NCBI GenBank assembly: GCA_903890485.1 | Contig: CAITBM010000013.1 | Span: forward strand, 1-64,000 | Direction: 5' to 3' | DNA length: 64,000 bases | Source: an uncultured Opitutaceae bacterium | Lineage (GTDB): Bacteria; Verrucomicrobiota; Verrucomicrobiia; Opitutales; Opitutaceae | In this document: in pieces, positions 38,980 through 47,945 of the stretch | How the letters are laid out: each line of letters begins with the position of its first letter | How positions within the stretch are numbered: the first letter of the stretch is position 1 | Notes under the pieces: generated by a model | What the model saw: the letters and a program-made list of their open reading frames with translations, nothing else | Told to the model about the DNA's origin: nothing | Databases searched by the model: none | Program-made: the position numbers and the translations under genes

Positions 38980-39600
38980 TCAGAGGTACTCGAGCAGGTA
39001 GACGGCCGTGAAGATCACGATCCAGACGATGTCGACGAAGTGCCAGTAGAGGCCCATCGACTCGACGTCGATGGCGTCCTTCTCGGTCAGCCTGCCCGTG
39101 AACGAGTAGATCAGCATCGCCGTCAGCCAGATGACGCCGATAAGGACGTGGAGGCCGTGGGTGCCCGTGAGGGTGAAGAAGGTGGTCCCCAGGATCGAGT
39201 TGGTGATCGTCAGGTGCTTCTCAAAAACGAAGTTCCTGAACTCGTAGACCTGGCAGCCGAGGAAGATGAGCCCGAAGAAGATCGTCGTCAGGAGCGACCA
39301 GCGCAGGCTCTTCAGGTTGCCCTTCTGGATCGAGTTCACGGCGAGCGCCATCATGAGCGACGACATGAGGAGGATGAACGTCGAGAACGACGTCAGCTCG
39401 ATCGAGAACACGTCGCGCGCGTTCGGGGTGCCCGGGGGCGGGTGAAGCCGGTAGATCAGGTGCGTCGAGATGAGGCAGCCGAAGAACATGCAATCCGAGG
39501 CGAGGAAGGCCCACATCAGGAGCTTCTTGTTCGGGATGCCGGTGACTGTGGTCGAGTCGTGGTGGTGGTCGATGGCGCCTGCGGCCGCGGTGCTGCTCAT
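38980..39600 (-). CDS. ctaE: Cytochrome c oxidase subunit III
   Basis: A 206-residue subunit with five membrane helices, the short form that goes with an extended subunit I. Features: LLMWAFLASDCMFFGCLI, HLIYRLHPPPG, and the family motif TGTHGLHVLIGVIWL ending with HFVDIVWIVIFTAVYLLEYL. GGAA seven bases before the ATG could be an SD. The open frame extends to 40071 only as reverse shadow of ctaD. It lies 35 bases after ctaD and 26 before ctaF. Confidence 0.95.
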   Translation of the reverse strand: MSSTAAAGAIDHHHDSTTVTGIPNKKLLMWAFLASDCMFFGCLISTHLIYRLHPPPGTPNARDVFSIELTSFSTFILLMSSLMMALAVNSIQKGNLKSLRWSLLTTIFFGLIFLGCQVYEFRNFVFEKHLTITNSILGTTFFTLTGTHGLHVLIGVIWLTAMLIYSFTGRLTEKDAIDVESMGLYWHFVDIVWIVIFTAVYLLEYL

Positions 39601-39635
39601 GGAGATGGTTCCTTTTTCGGGTGGAGGGTGGGCTC

Positions 39636-41615
39636 TTAGTGGCCGGCGTGGTGGTCCTCGCTCTTGATCGACCCGTCCTCGTTGAGGTGGATATGGTAGC
39701 CGTCGTTGCCCTCGAGGGCCCAGAGGACCACCGAGACGAACATGATCAGGCCGCCCAGGATCGTGACCGCAACCTTCGGGCCCCAGAACCCGGGGTCCTG
39801 CGTCGTGCTGGCCGGGTCGATGACCGCGACGCCCAATGCGCCGATCAGGATGCCGACGCTGGCGAGGAAGGGATAGATCGACTGGTAGGGCATGTGGATG
39901 CCGCCGTGGGCCTCGTCTTCCTTCGCATGCTCGGCCTGCTCCTTTTGGATCTCCTCGGTGTGGCGCTTCTCGTACCACCAGCCGTCGCGGGCGTGGACGG
40001 TCGGGATAACCTTGAAGTTGTACTCCGGGGGCGGGTTCGGGAGGCTCCACTCCAGCGTGCGTGCGTCCCACGGGTCCTTCGAGGTCTTCTCACCCTTGAA
40101 GAAGGTGTAGATCATCGTCAGGAAGTAGATCGCCACGCCGATCGCCAGGATGAAGGCGCCGATCGTGGCCGTCATGTTCCCGACGTTCCAACCCATGTCG
40201 CCGTCGTAGGTGAACGTGCGGCGCGGCATGCCCTCCATGCCGAGGAAGTGCATCGGGAAGAACGTCACGTTGAATCCGACAAACACGAACCAGAAGGACG
40301 TCTTGCCCCAGAACTCGCTCACCTTGCGGCCGAACATGAGCGGGAACCAGTAGTGGATGCCGGCGAAGAGCGCGAAGAGCGAGCCGCCGATCAGGACGTA
40401 GTGGAAGTGGGCGACGATGAAGTAGCTGCCGTGCTGCTCGGCGTCGGAGGGGGCCGCCGAGTGCATGACGCCCGAGAGGCCGCCGATCATGAACATCCAG
40501 AGGAAGCCGATCGCGAAGATCATCGGGGTCCTCATGGTGAGGTGGCCGTTCCAGAGGGTTCCGATCCAGTTGAAGATCTTGACCCCGGTCGGAACCGCGA
40601 TCGCCATGGTCATGAGCGCGAAGGCCGCCGTCGCGGTCGTGCCCATGCCGGTCGTGAACATGTGGTGGCTCCAGACGCCGAACCCGAGGAACCCGATGGA
40701 GGCGCCCGAGAACACCACGATCGGGTAGCCGAAGAGGGGCTTCCTGGAGAAGGTGGGGAGGATCTCCGAGATGATCCCCATCGCCGGGAGGATCAGGATG
40801 TAGACCTCCGGGTGGCCGAAGATCCAGAAGAGGTGCTGCCAGAGGATGGGCAGGCCGCCGTTGGAGACCTCGAAGAAGTTGGTGCCGAAGAGCCGGTCCA
40901 TCATGATCTCGACCAGCGCGATCGTGATCGCGGGGAAGGACAGGACGATCAGGAACGACGTGAAGAGCGTCATCCAGGTGAACACCGGCAGGCGCATCAT
41001 CGTCATGCCGGGGGCCCGCATGTTGATGATCGTCACGATGAAGTTGAGCGCCGCGGCGATCGAGGCGACGCCCAGGAGCTGCAGCCCCATCACCCACATG
41101 TCGATCGCATGGGTGGGGCTGAAGTGGCGGGTGGTGAGGGGGGCGTAGCCGAACCAACCGGCATCGGGGGCACCGTCCTTCATGAACCAGCCGAGGTTCA
41201 GGATCACGGCGCCCACCGCGAACGTCCAGAACGAGAACGCGTTCAGCCTGGGGAAGGCGACGTCGCGCGCCCCAATCTGGAGCGGCATGATGAAATTGAA
41301 GAACGCCGCGCCCATGGGCATCACGACCAGGAAGATCATCGTCGTCCCGTGCATCGTGAACATCTCGCTGTACTGGGCGGAGGTGAGGAACGAGTTGTTG
41401 GGGACCGCGAGCTGGATGCGGATCAGGAGCGCCTCGAAGCCCCCGAAGATGAAGAAGAACAGGCCGGAAATCCCGTAGAGGAACCCGATCTTCTTGTGGT
41501 CGACGGTGGTCAGCCAGCTCAAGAGGCCCGTCTTCGCCGTGGGGCGCCAGAGGACGAGGGGCTTAGCTGCGGTTTCGCCCTTGGCGAGGAAATCGGATTT
41601 TGCCAGTGCTTCCAT
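39636..41615 (-). CDS. ctaD: Cytochrome c oxidase subunit I, caa3 type
   Basis: The catalytic subunit (659 residues). Haem and copper ligand motifs: MHGTTMIFLVVMP near the first haem ligand, HPEVYILILPAMG, WSHHMFTTGMG for CuB, and HFHYVLIGGSLFALFAG with the two haem ligands. After helix 12 come two extra helices (about IYPFLASVGILIGALGVAV and KVAVTILGGLIMFVSVVLW), as in caa3 oxidases whose subunit I carries the first two helices of subunit III. Starts at the ATG at 41615, eight bases after ctaC. Confidence 0.97.
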   Translation of the reverse strand: MEALAKSDFLAKGETAAKPLVLWRPTAKTGLLSWLTTVDHKKIGFLYGISGLFFFIFGGFEALLIRIQLAVPNNSFLTSAQYSEMFTMHGTTMIFLVVMPMGAAFFNFIMPLQIGARDVAFPRLNAFSFWTFAVGAVILNLGWFMKDGAPDAGWFGYAPLTTRHFSPTHAIDMWVMGLQLLGVASIAAALNFIVTIINMRAPGMTMMRLPVFTWMTLFTSFLIVLSFPAITIALVEIMMDRLFGTNFFEVSNGGLPILWQHLFWIFGHPEVYILILPAMGIISEILPTFSRKPLFGYPIVVFSGASIGFLGFGVWSHHMFTTGMGTTATAAFALMTMAIAVPTGVKIFNWIGTLWNGHLTMRTPMIFAIGFLWMFMIGGLSGVMHSAAPSDAEQHGSYFIVAHFHYVLIGGSLFALFAGIHYWFPLMFGRKVSEFWGKTSFWFVFVGFNVTFFPMHFLGMEGMPRRTFTYDGDMGWNVGNMTATIGAFILAIGVAIYFLTMIYTFFKGEKTSKDPWDARTLEWSLPNPPPEYNFKVIPTVHARDGWWYEKRHTEEIQKEQAEHAKEDEAHGGIHMPYQSIYPFLASVGILIGALGVAVIDPASTTQDPGFWGPKVAVTILGGLIMFVSVVLWALEGNDGYHIHLNEDGSIKSEDHHAGH

Positions 41616-41623
41616 GGTTCGAA

Positions 41624-42880
41624 TTACTTGAGGCTCTGCAGATAGTTGACCAGGGCATCCTCGTCCTCCGGGGTCAGCTTGATCCCGTTGGCCAGGTAGC
41701 CTGCGACCCACATCGTGTTCCCCGGCTTCACCTCGTTCGGGGCGTGGATCCAGCGGTGAAGTTGGTCGCGGTTGTTCTCGAGAAGGCCTGCGGCGATGGT
41801 CGAGCGGGCGCCGACGTGGGTGAGTTCGGGCCCGACCACCCCGATGTAGCCGTCTCCGCGGATCGTGTGGCAGCTGGCGCAGGTCTTCTGCGAGAAAAGC
41901 TCCCGGCCCTTCTGGATGAGGGCGGGGTTCTCCCCGGTAACGGGGGGAACCTGCTTGGCGCGCCAGGCATCCAGCGGCGAGGCGTCAAACGCGCTCGTGT
42001 AGCCCGCCTCGTTGCGGCGGAAAGTGCGGTACTCGGCAAACTGGGCCTTGGCCTGGGTCTGGTCGGCGCTGGCCACTTTGCGGGCGGGGGCCACCTGGGC
42101 ATTCACCCAGTCGTTGAACTCCTTGGGCCCCAGCGCGATAACACGGAAACGCATGACCGCATGGGATTCGCCGCAGAACTCGGCGCACTGGCCCCAGTAG
42201 TAGCCGGGATTGTCGGACTTCAGCCAGAGGTGGTTGCCGCGATTGGGCATCATGTCCACCTTCCCGGCCAGTTTCGGGATCCAGAAGCTGTGGATCACGT
42301 CCACCGTGCGAAGGGCGATCCGGACAGGGCGGCCGGCCGGGATCACGAGCTCGTTAGCGGTTGAAAACGGGGCGTTGATGATCTTGCCGGTCGGATCAAG
42401 CGTCTGTGCCGTCTCGCCCGGGTAGTCGAACTTGAACCACCATTGGTAGCCCGTCGCGGTGATCTCGTAGGCGTCGGCCTTGTCCTGGGACGGGACGTCA
42501 TAGGAGTACCAAATTCCGCTAAGTGTCGGAATGGCAATGATTACCAGAGCAAGGACGGAGGCGCCAATCAGGCTGATCTCGACGATCGGGTTGCCGTGGG
42601 CCTGCTCCGGCGGCTCGGCGTGCTCGTCGGCCTCGCCCTTCGCCCGGAACTTGATCATCGCGTAGGCCAGGACTGCGCCAACAACCACGAAGATGAACAG
42701 GGAGACCCAGCAGGTCGTGTAGAACAGGTCCATCTGGCGCCGGGCGACCGGGCCGTTGGGGTCAAACGTCGACTGGGGGCCGTCCAGCCAGAAGCAGCCG
42801 GACAGCAGGACGGTGCCCGAGAGGGCAGCCGCCGCTTTGAGAAAACGAGGAAATTTAGAGATGATTTGGGACAAACGCAT
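41624..42880 (-). CDS. ctaC: Cytochrome c oxidase subunit II with fused cytochrome c domain
   Basis: A 418-residue lipoprotein (lipobox LLSGC, C29) with two membrane helices. CuA site: H197 in VIHSFWIPK, C232, E234, C236, H240 and M243 in CAEFCGESHAVM. A C-terminal c-type haem domain with CASCH at 334-338 and Met 390 as probable axial ligand makes this a caa3-type subunit II, able to accept electrons directly from c-type carriers or the nearby copper protein. First gene of the oxidase operon; the ATG at 42880 lies in a divergent 260-base gap. Confidence 0.96.
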   Translation of the reverse strand: MRLSQIISKFPRFLKAAAALSGTVLLSGCFWLDGPQSTFDPNGPVARRQMDLFYTTCWVSLFIFVVVGAVLAYAMIKFRAKGEADEHAEPPEQAHGNPIVEISLIGASVLALVIIAIPTLSGIWYSYDVPSQDKADAYEITATGYQWWFKFDYPGETAQTLDPTGKIINAPFSTANELVIPAGRPVRIALRTVDVIHSFWIPKLAGKVDMMPNRGNHLWLKSDNPGYYWGQCAEFCGESHAVMRFRVIALGPKEFNDWVNAQVAPARKVASADQTQAKAQFAEYRTFRRNEAGYTSAFDASPLDAWRAKQVPPVTGENPALIQKGRELFSQKTCASCHTIRGDGYIGVVGPELTHVGARSTIAAGLLENNRDQLHRWIHAPNEVKPGNTMWVAGYLANGIKLTPEDEDALVNYLQSLK

Positions 42881-42971
42881 GGGTGCAGTCGAAGAGGAAC
42901 GCCGCCGGGAAACGGCCGCCAGACTCCCGGGTACAGTCAGAGAACATTCCGGCATTTCAAGCCATAATCCA

Positions 42972-43000
42972 TTACAATTACTATACCGGTGCATTAGGAT
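42972..43000 (+). promoter_or_regulatory. Candidate promoter of the azurin-like gene
   Basis: TTACAA (42972-42977) and TAGGAT (42995-43000) are spaced by 17 bases and match the sigma-70 consensus at eight of twelve positions. The leader to the gene start would be about 133 bases. The divergent gap also contains the cox operon promoter, which I cannot locate. Confidence 0.35.
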
Positions 43001-43139
43001 TAACAGGGTGCGACACGGGATGTCACCTATTAACCCGGCTTCACGAAGCATTAGGGATACCTATCGGCCTGGTACTAGCCGATTAAAACGCAGATTTCGG
43101 TTTGCCCTTCCGACCCTCATGGTTGACGGTCCGATTCCC

Positions 43140-43622
43140 ATGAATATTCGCCTTTTTCTCATCTCGGCACTCGTCGCCCTGGGCACCTGCGGGTGCGGCC
43201 AGAAGGACCCCTCAACGCCCTCCGCGGCGGTCCCCGCGGGCCCGCGGACCATTGAAATCACCGCCGGGGACACGATGAAGTACAGCATCACGGCGATCGA
43301 GGCCGCCCCCGGCGAGGAGATCAAGGTGGTCCTCACGAACAACGGGACCCAGCCGAAGGAGGTCATGGGCCACAACTGGGTGCTCCTGAAGGCGGGAACC
43401 GACGTTGCGGCCTTTGATGCCGCCGCGCTCATGTCCAAGGACACCGACTACATCCCGGCGGCCCTAGCCGGCCAGATCCTGGCAAAGATCGATCTGCTCG
43501 GGCCCCGCAAGTCCGGGGAGGCCGACTTCAAGGCGCCGACGACCCCGGGCGAATATCCGTTCCTGTGCACCTTCCCGGCCCACTACCAGACGGGCATGAA
43601 GGGCACGCTGACGGTCAAGTAG
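43140..43622 (+). CDS. Azurin-like type 1 copper protein
   Basis: A 160-residue exported cupredoxin. After a hydrophobic N-terminus (LISALVALGTCGCG; the Cys there may be lipidated but the lipobox is poor) comes an azurin-type domain with H78 in VMGHNW and the C-H-M loop C143, H148, M153 in FLCTFPAHYQTGMKG, which together bind copper. It probably carries electrons to or from the caa3 oxidase encoded divergently. Either of two in-frame ATGs (43119 or 43140) could start; the latter gives the better signal peptide. Followed by a terminator. Confidence 0.92.
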   Translation: MNIRLFLISALVALGTCGCGQKDPSTPSAAVPAGPRTIEITAGDTMKYSITAIEAAPGEEIKVVLTNNGTQPKEVMGHNWVLLKAGTDVAAFDAAALMSKDTDYIPAALAGQILAKIDLLGPRKSGEADFKAPTTPGEYPFLCTFPAHYQTGMKGTLTVK

Positions 43623-43645
43623 TTCCCACTTTAGGTCATTTGCCA

Positions 43646-43681
43646 GGCCCGTTCCGCCCCGAAAGGCGGGCGGGCCTTTTT
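43646..43681 (+). terminator. Rho-independent terminator after azurin-like gene
   Basis: Hairpin GGCCCG...CGGGCC with inner CCGCC/GGCGG around a CCGAAA loop, followed by five T residues. Confidence 0.85.
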
Positions 43682-43711
43682 GCTGGCCGGGATTTCAGGC
43701 CCGGGGGGGCC

Positions 43712-44149
43712 CTATGCCCCCTTGGCGGGCCACCACTGATAGAGGAAGAAGTAGACCAGGACCCCGGTTACCGAGACGTAGAGCCAGATGGGGAACGTGA
43801 TCCGCGCCCAGGCCCGGTGCCGCTCAAACTGCCCCTTCAGCGCAAAAATGAAGGTCCGCGGCACCAGAAACGCGATCAGCGCCGCGAGCGGGATGTGCGT
43901 CCAGAGGATCACGAAATAAACAGTGCGCGCCAGTCCCTCACCGCCGAAGGGCTGGGGGGCCCCGTGCTTGAGCGCGTGGTAAGTGAGGTAGAATGCGAGG
44001 AAGAGCGCGGAGGCCGCGGCCGCCGAGAGCATGCACGCGCGGTGGGCAGTCTTGTTGCCCTTCTTGATCAGGACAAAGCCCGCAATGATCAGGAGGGTGG
44101 CGATGCCGTTAAGGGTCGCCTCGATCGGAGGCAAGTCGTGTACCGTCAT
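43712..44149 (-). CDS. DUF420 membrane protein
   Basis: A 145-residue membrane protein with four helices. The family motifs NGIATLLIIAGFVLIKKGN and HRACMLSAAAASALFLAFYL with YHAL are present; histidines fall in HR, YH and WTHI. DUF420 proteins (YozB in Bacillus) neighbour oxidase assembly genes and may help haem or copper assembly; the function is not established. The start at 44149 overlaps the end of ctaB by four bases, so translation is coupled with it. Confidence 0.9.
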   Translation of the reverse strand: MTVHDLPPIEATLNGIATLLIIAGFVLIKKGNKTAHRACMLSAAAASALFLAFYLTYHALKHGAPQPFGGEGLARTVYFVILWTHIPLAALIAFLVPRTFIFALKGQFERHRAWARITFPIWLYVSVTGVLVYFFLYQWWPAKGA

Positions 44150-45036
44150 GGGTGGGAGGCGATCAGCCGGTCCGCAACCAGGGCGCCCAGCAGGAGGGGA
44201 AGGTAGGCCAGTGAGAAGAAGAAGAGGCGCCGGGCCCCCTGGTCGCGCTTGTCGGCCTTGAGGAATGCGAAGGCCCGCCACAGGAACGCCGCGCCCACCA
44301 GGGCCGCTGCGGCTCCGTACCAGAGCGTTGCGAGCCCGAGGATGGGGGGCAGGAGGCTCACGGCCACCAGGCAAAGCGTCGCCGTGAGAGACCAGCCCGC
44401 GACCTTTGCCCCGGACTCATCGCGCACCGGCAGCATCGGGAAATGCACGGCCGAATACTCGTGCCGGTAGGTCCACGCGATCGCCATGAAGTGGGGGATC
44501 TGCCAGAAAAACAGGATCCCGAAGAGGATCCAGCCGAGCGCGGAGACACCGCCCTCGGCGGCCGACCAGCCGATCAGGGGAGGGAACGCTCCGGCGATCG
44601 CCCCGACCTCGGTGCTCCAGCGGCTGGTGCGCTTCGCGGGGGTGTACCAGCCGAGGTACGAAGCAATGGTCAGCAGGGTGAAGAGGGCCGAGAGCTTGCC
44701 GACCTGGTAGAACATGAGGATCAGCGCGACAAAGCACATGCCCCAGCCCAGGACATAGGCCGACCCTCCGGGGATCTTCCCCGAGGGGATCGGGCGCTTC
44801 TCGGTCCGGTGCATCCGGCCGTCGGTGTCGCTCTCCATCCACTGGTTGAGTGCTGCTACCCCCCCGGCTGCAAGCGAGGCGCCAAGGGAGAGGAAGATCA
44901 GGCGCGAGGGGTTGTGCCCCGGGCGCGCCGAGAAATAGCCAACCATGGCGGTCAGGACCGAGAGCAGGCTCAGTCTCGGCTTGGTGAGTTCGAGATAGTC
45001 CGAGAACCGGGCGCTGGCGGGAAGGGCCTCGGTCAT
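44146..45036 (-). CDS. ctaB: Protohaem IX farnesyltransferase (haem O synthase)
   Basis: A 296-residue membrane prenyltransferase that attaches a farnesyl group to haem B. Motif NQWMESDTDGRMHRTEKRP (NxxxDxxxD with the conserved MxRTxxRP) and a second aspartate-containing loop at YRHEYSAVHFPMLPVRD are clear. It supplies haem O to CtaA. Overlaps the ctaA stop and the DUF420 start by four bases each. It starts with MTEALPAS; the longer open frame from 45462 is a shadow. Confidence 0.95.
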   Translation of the reverse strand: MTEALPASARFSDYLELTKPRLSLLSVLTAMVGYFSARPGHNPSRLIFLSLGASLAAGGVAALNQWMESDTDGRMHRTEKRPIPSGKIPGGSAYVLGWGMCFVALILMFYQVGKLSALFTLLTIASYLGWYTPAKRTSRWSTEVGAIAGAFPPLIGWSAAEGGVSALGWILFGILFFWQIPHFMAIAWTYRHEYSAVHFPMLPVRDESGAKVAGWSLTATLCLVAVSLLPPILGLATLWYGAAAALVGAAFLWRAFAFLKADKRDQGARRLFFFSLAYLPLLLGALVADRLIASHP

Positions 45037-46013
45037 GGGGCCGGGGTTCCCTCGATCGTGTCCCGATGGGCGAGCCAGGTGAGCCAGAAGGCGGTCGCAA
45101 GGGTGAGGGCCCCGATCAGCACGTGCACGGTGGTGATCGTGGGGTTGCGCATCGTCCGGATGATCGCCGCGCCGATGATGACCTGGAGGCCGAGGAGGCT
45201 GAGCAGGGTCGATGCTCCGGAGCGCATCGCCAGGGACGCCGAGCGGTCCCTCCAGATCGCGACCGCGTAGGACACGACGGCCAGCGTGAGGACGACGGCC
45301 ATGACCCGGTGGGCAAAGTGGATTCCGACCCGGAAATTCCAGGCCTCGGGAATCAGGCCCCCGTCGGGGTTCGACCAGGGGAACGTCGGGATTGCGAGCC
45401 CGGCGAAGCTGTGGCGCATGACGGCGGCGATGCCGAGCTGGATGAAGAGAAGGACGCAGCACACGCGGCCCAGGCGCCGGACCATGGGCCCCACCGGGAT
45501 GGGACTCCTAATCCACGCCGCCGAGCAGCCGATGGCGATCGCCAACAGCGTGCAGGCCAGGCCCTGGGCGAGGCAGGCGTGGAGCATCGCGAAGAGCCGG
45601 CCCAGGCTAGTGTCCACGGCGGCGACCTGGACCCCCTCAAGGAGGACGCGGAGGCCGCCGATCACGGCCTGGAAGACGACAAGGCCAACGGCAAAGAGGC
45701 TCAGGCGCCGCAGCCACCGGCGGCTCTCCGCCCGCCAGATCCAGGCGGCCAGGGCGATCGTGAGGATTGTCATCAGGCCGGCGCTCAGGCGATGCGAGTG
45801 CTCGGCGAACATCGCGATGTTGGTGAGCCAGCCGCTCGGGTTCAGGGATCCGTTGGACAGCGGCCAGTCCGGGAAGGCCATTCCCGCCCCGATGCTGGTC
45901 GTGAATGCGCCGAGCGTCACTAGGACGAACACCCACGTCGCCGCGAATGCCGAAAAGGCGGAGAGTCCGGGCTTGTGGCCCGGGGTTCGCGAGGGAAGGG
46001 GATCGGTGGACAT
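45033..46013 (-). CDS. ctaA: Haem A synthase (COX15/CtaA)
   Basis: A 326-residue membrane protein that oxidises haem O to haem A. Two four-helix repeats with conserved His: MFAEHSHRLSAGLM in the first and IHFAHRVMAVVLTLA in the second, plus HACLAQGLACT and HVLIGALTLATAF. GTG-free ATG start at 46013. First gene of the ctaA-ctaB-DUF420 unit, which lies divergently from the SCO gene. Confidence 0.93.
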   Translation of the reverse strand: MSTDPLPSRTPGHKPGLSAFSAFAATWVFVLVTLGAFTTSIGAGMAFPDWPLSNGSLNPSGWLTNIAMFAEHSHRLSAGLMTILTIALAAWIWRAESRRWLRRLSLFAVGLVVFQAVIGGLRVLLEGVQVAAVDTSLGRLFAMLHACLAQGLACTLLAIAIGCSAAWIRSPIPVGPMVRRLGRVCCVLLFIQLGIAAVMRHSFAGLAIPTFPWSNPDGGLIPEAWNFRVGIHFAHRVMAVVLTLAVVSYAVAIWRDRSASLAMRSGASTLLSLLGLQVIIGAAIIRTMRNPTITTVHVLIGALTLATAFWLTWLAHRDTIEGTPAP

Positions 46014-46100
46014 GGGATCCGTTGATAAGGGTTAGAAGGTAACATGGTGTCCCTCCCAATGGCTTTGACAATTTTTTCCTCCGACAGATTGGTGTTAACC

Positions 46101-47018
46101 ATGAGTTCTAATGCCGCACGGCAGTTTGCCTCCTGCGCCCTGGCGTGGGCCGGCATGGCGATGGCGGGCTGCGGCAGGGCCCCTGCGGACGCGCCGGCCC
46201 GGGCCCAGCAGGAAGCAGCGGTGCCCGCGGAGAGGCGCTTCCCCCTGACCGGCAAAGTGGTCTCGGCGGACCCCGCCAAGTCGGTCATGGTCGTCAGCCA
46301 CGACGAGGTGGTGGGCTACATGCCGGCGATGACCATGGAATTCAAGGTGTCGCGGGGGGACGCCAGCCTGGCGAAGCCGGGGGCGCGGATCCGGGCCGAG
46401 CTCGTGGTCGAGAAAGGCGGAGACCTCCGCCTGGAGAAGGTCTGGCCCGACGACAAGGCGGCGCACGACTCCGTCGACGCCGGCGCACGGATGCTGCACC
46501 AGGACACGATAGAGAAGGGCAGGCAGGCCTACCGCGAGGTGGGGGACAACGCGCCGGAGTTCGTGCTCTACGACCAGAACGGGCGTGTGGCCGACAGCGG
46601 CCGCTTCCGTGGGAAGCAGGTGATGCTCAACTTCATCTACTCGCGCTGCCCGGTGGCCAACATGTGCCCGCTCTCGACCACCAAGATGATCGCGACCCAG
46701 AAGCTGGCGGCCAAGGCGGGCGTCTCCGGCATCGAGTTCGTCTCGGTCACGCTCGACCCGGCCTACGACACGCCGGGGGTCCTCAAGGATTACGCCGACG
46801 CCCGCGGGATCGACACCTCAAATTTCTCCTTCCTCACCGGGCCGGAGCCCGCAATCAGGGACCTCCTCTCCCAGTTCGGGGTGATCGCCGTGTTCAAGGA
46901 CGGGATCCTGAACCACACGCTCGCCACGCTCCTGATCGACGAGAAGGGCCGGATCGCGTGGCGGGCCGACGGGAGCGCCTGGGAGCCCAGGGAGTTCGTC
47001 GAGCGGATGCACAAATGA
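46101..47018 (+). CDS. CusF-SCO1 fusion: copper chaperone of cytochrome oxidase
   Basis: A 305-residue lipoprotein (lipobox MAGC, C24). Residues about 47-115 form a CusF_Ec-type copper-binding domain (TGKVVSADPAKSVMVVSHDE, then GYMPAMTMEF with H67, M74, M77 and M79 as possible ligands). Residues about 150-305 form an SCO1/SenC domain with C183 and C189 in YSRCPVANMCP and H272 in NHTLATLL. SCO proteins insert copper into the CuA site of subunit II, here CtaC. The start is ATG 46101; an upstream in-frame ATG (46044) gives 19 more residues and a poorer signal. A TTGACA at 46065-46070 could serve as its -35 box. It is coupled to the next gene by a four-base overlap. Confidence 0.93.
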   Translation: MSSNAARQFASCALAWAGMAMAGCGRAPADAPARAQQEAAVPAERRFPLTGKVVSADPAKSVMVVSHDEVVGYMPAMTMEFKVSRGDASLAKPGARIRAELVVEKGGDLRLEKVWPDDKAAHDSVDAGARMLHQDTIEKGRQAYREVGDNAPEFVLYDQNGRVADSGRFRGKQVMLNFIYSRCPVANMCPLSTTKMIATQKLAAKAGVSGIEFVSVTLDPAYDTPGVLKDYADARGIDTSNFSFLTGPEPAIRDLLSQFGVIAVFKDGILNHTLATLLIDEKGRIAWRADGSAWEPREFVERMHK

Positions 47019-47944
47019 CCGGCCAGGCCCAGAGGCCCGCGCTTGGCCCCTTGGAGAGGCGCCGGATCATTTTGATCACGGCCGTTGCGGTGGCCCTCTT
47101 CGTGGGCGTTCGCCTGCTCCCAACCGGCACAAACTTGAGCCACATGGACTTCCGGGTGAAGGGGGGCAACGTGATCGAGTTTTGCGACCCGGCCAATCCC
47201 CAGTTTCTGCCGGTCGTGGCCGTGCGCTCGCCCGTGGCGCTCACCGTGCGCGCGACCGGTTCGGCCCGCGCGGGGGAGGTGGTCCATGCGACCCTCACCC
47301 TCACCACGTTCAGCGGCAAGCCGATCGCCCCGGAGGACCTCCTGGTCGTCCAGACGCGCCGGATTCACCTCCTGATCGTCGACCCCTCCCTCGACGACTA
47401 CCAGCACGAGCACCCCGAGCCCGGCCGCAATCCCGGCGAATGGGTCTTCTCGTTTCGGCCCCGCTTCGGGGGCACCTACCGGCTGTTCGCGGATTTCACC
47501 CCGGTGGCGACCAACCGTGGCCTCTATTCGGAGACCGAGCTCGCCGTGGACGGCCCCCCGAATCCGGTCGTCGCGGGAACGCAGGCCCCATCCTGGTCGT
47601 TTGTAGAGGGGGGCTATGCCTTTGCGCTCTCGCCGTCCTCGCCCATCCGGGCCGGGGTGCCGACCTCGCTCACGCTTTCACTCCGGCGGATCGACTGTGG
47701 CCCGGTGCCGGTCCAGCCCGTCATGAACGCGTTCGCGCACCTCGTGGCCTTCGACTCGGACCGGAGCGGCTTTGCCCACATCCACCCGAACGAATCCGAC
47801 GTGACAAGGGCCCCCGATCCCCTCCGGCCCCGCTTCACCTTCCGCCTCACGATACCGAGCGCCGGGCGCTACGTGGTCTGGAGCCAGGTGAACCTCGCGG
47901 GCACGGAGATCTACGCACCCTTCTGGTTCGACGTCGCCCGCTAG
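47015..47944 (+). CDS. Membrane-anchored His-rich protein linked to SCO
   Basis: A 309-residue protein with one N-terminal helix (IILITAVAVALFVGVRLL) and an extracytoplasmic part of two beta-rich halves. The first half contains LLIVDPSLDDYQHEHPEPG and GTYRLFADFTPVATNRG, the second HLVAFDSDRSGFAHIHPNE and GRYVVWSQVNLAG, i.e. a duplicated pattern with HxH or HxHP motifs. This resembles YtkA/FixH-like or metal-handling domains but I cannot name a family. The coupling with the CusF-SCO gene and the nearby copper oxidase suggest copper handling; this is inference. It converges on amn with one base between stop codons. Confidence 0.8.
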   Translation: MTGQAQRPALGPLERRRIILITAVAVALFVGVRLLPTGTNLSHMDFRVKGGNVIEFCDPANPQFLPVVAVRSPVALTVRATGSARAGEVVHATLTLTTFSGKPIAPEDLLVVQTRRIHLLIVDPSLDDYQHEHPEPGRNPGEWVFSFRPRFGGTYRLFADFTPVATNRGLYSETELAVDGPPNPVVAGTQAPSWSFVEGGYAFALSPSSPIRAGVPTSLTLSLRRIDCGPVPVQPVMNAFAHLVAFDSDRSGFAHIHPNESDVTRAPDPLRPRFTFRLTIPSAGRYVVWSQVNLAGTEIYAPFWFDVAR

Positions 47945-47945
47945 C

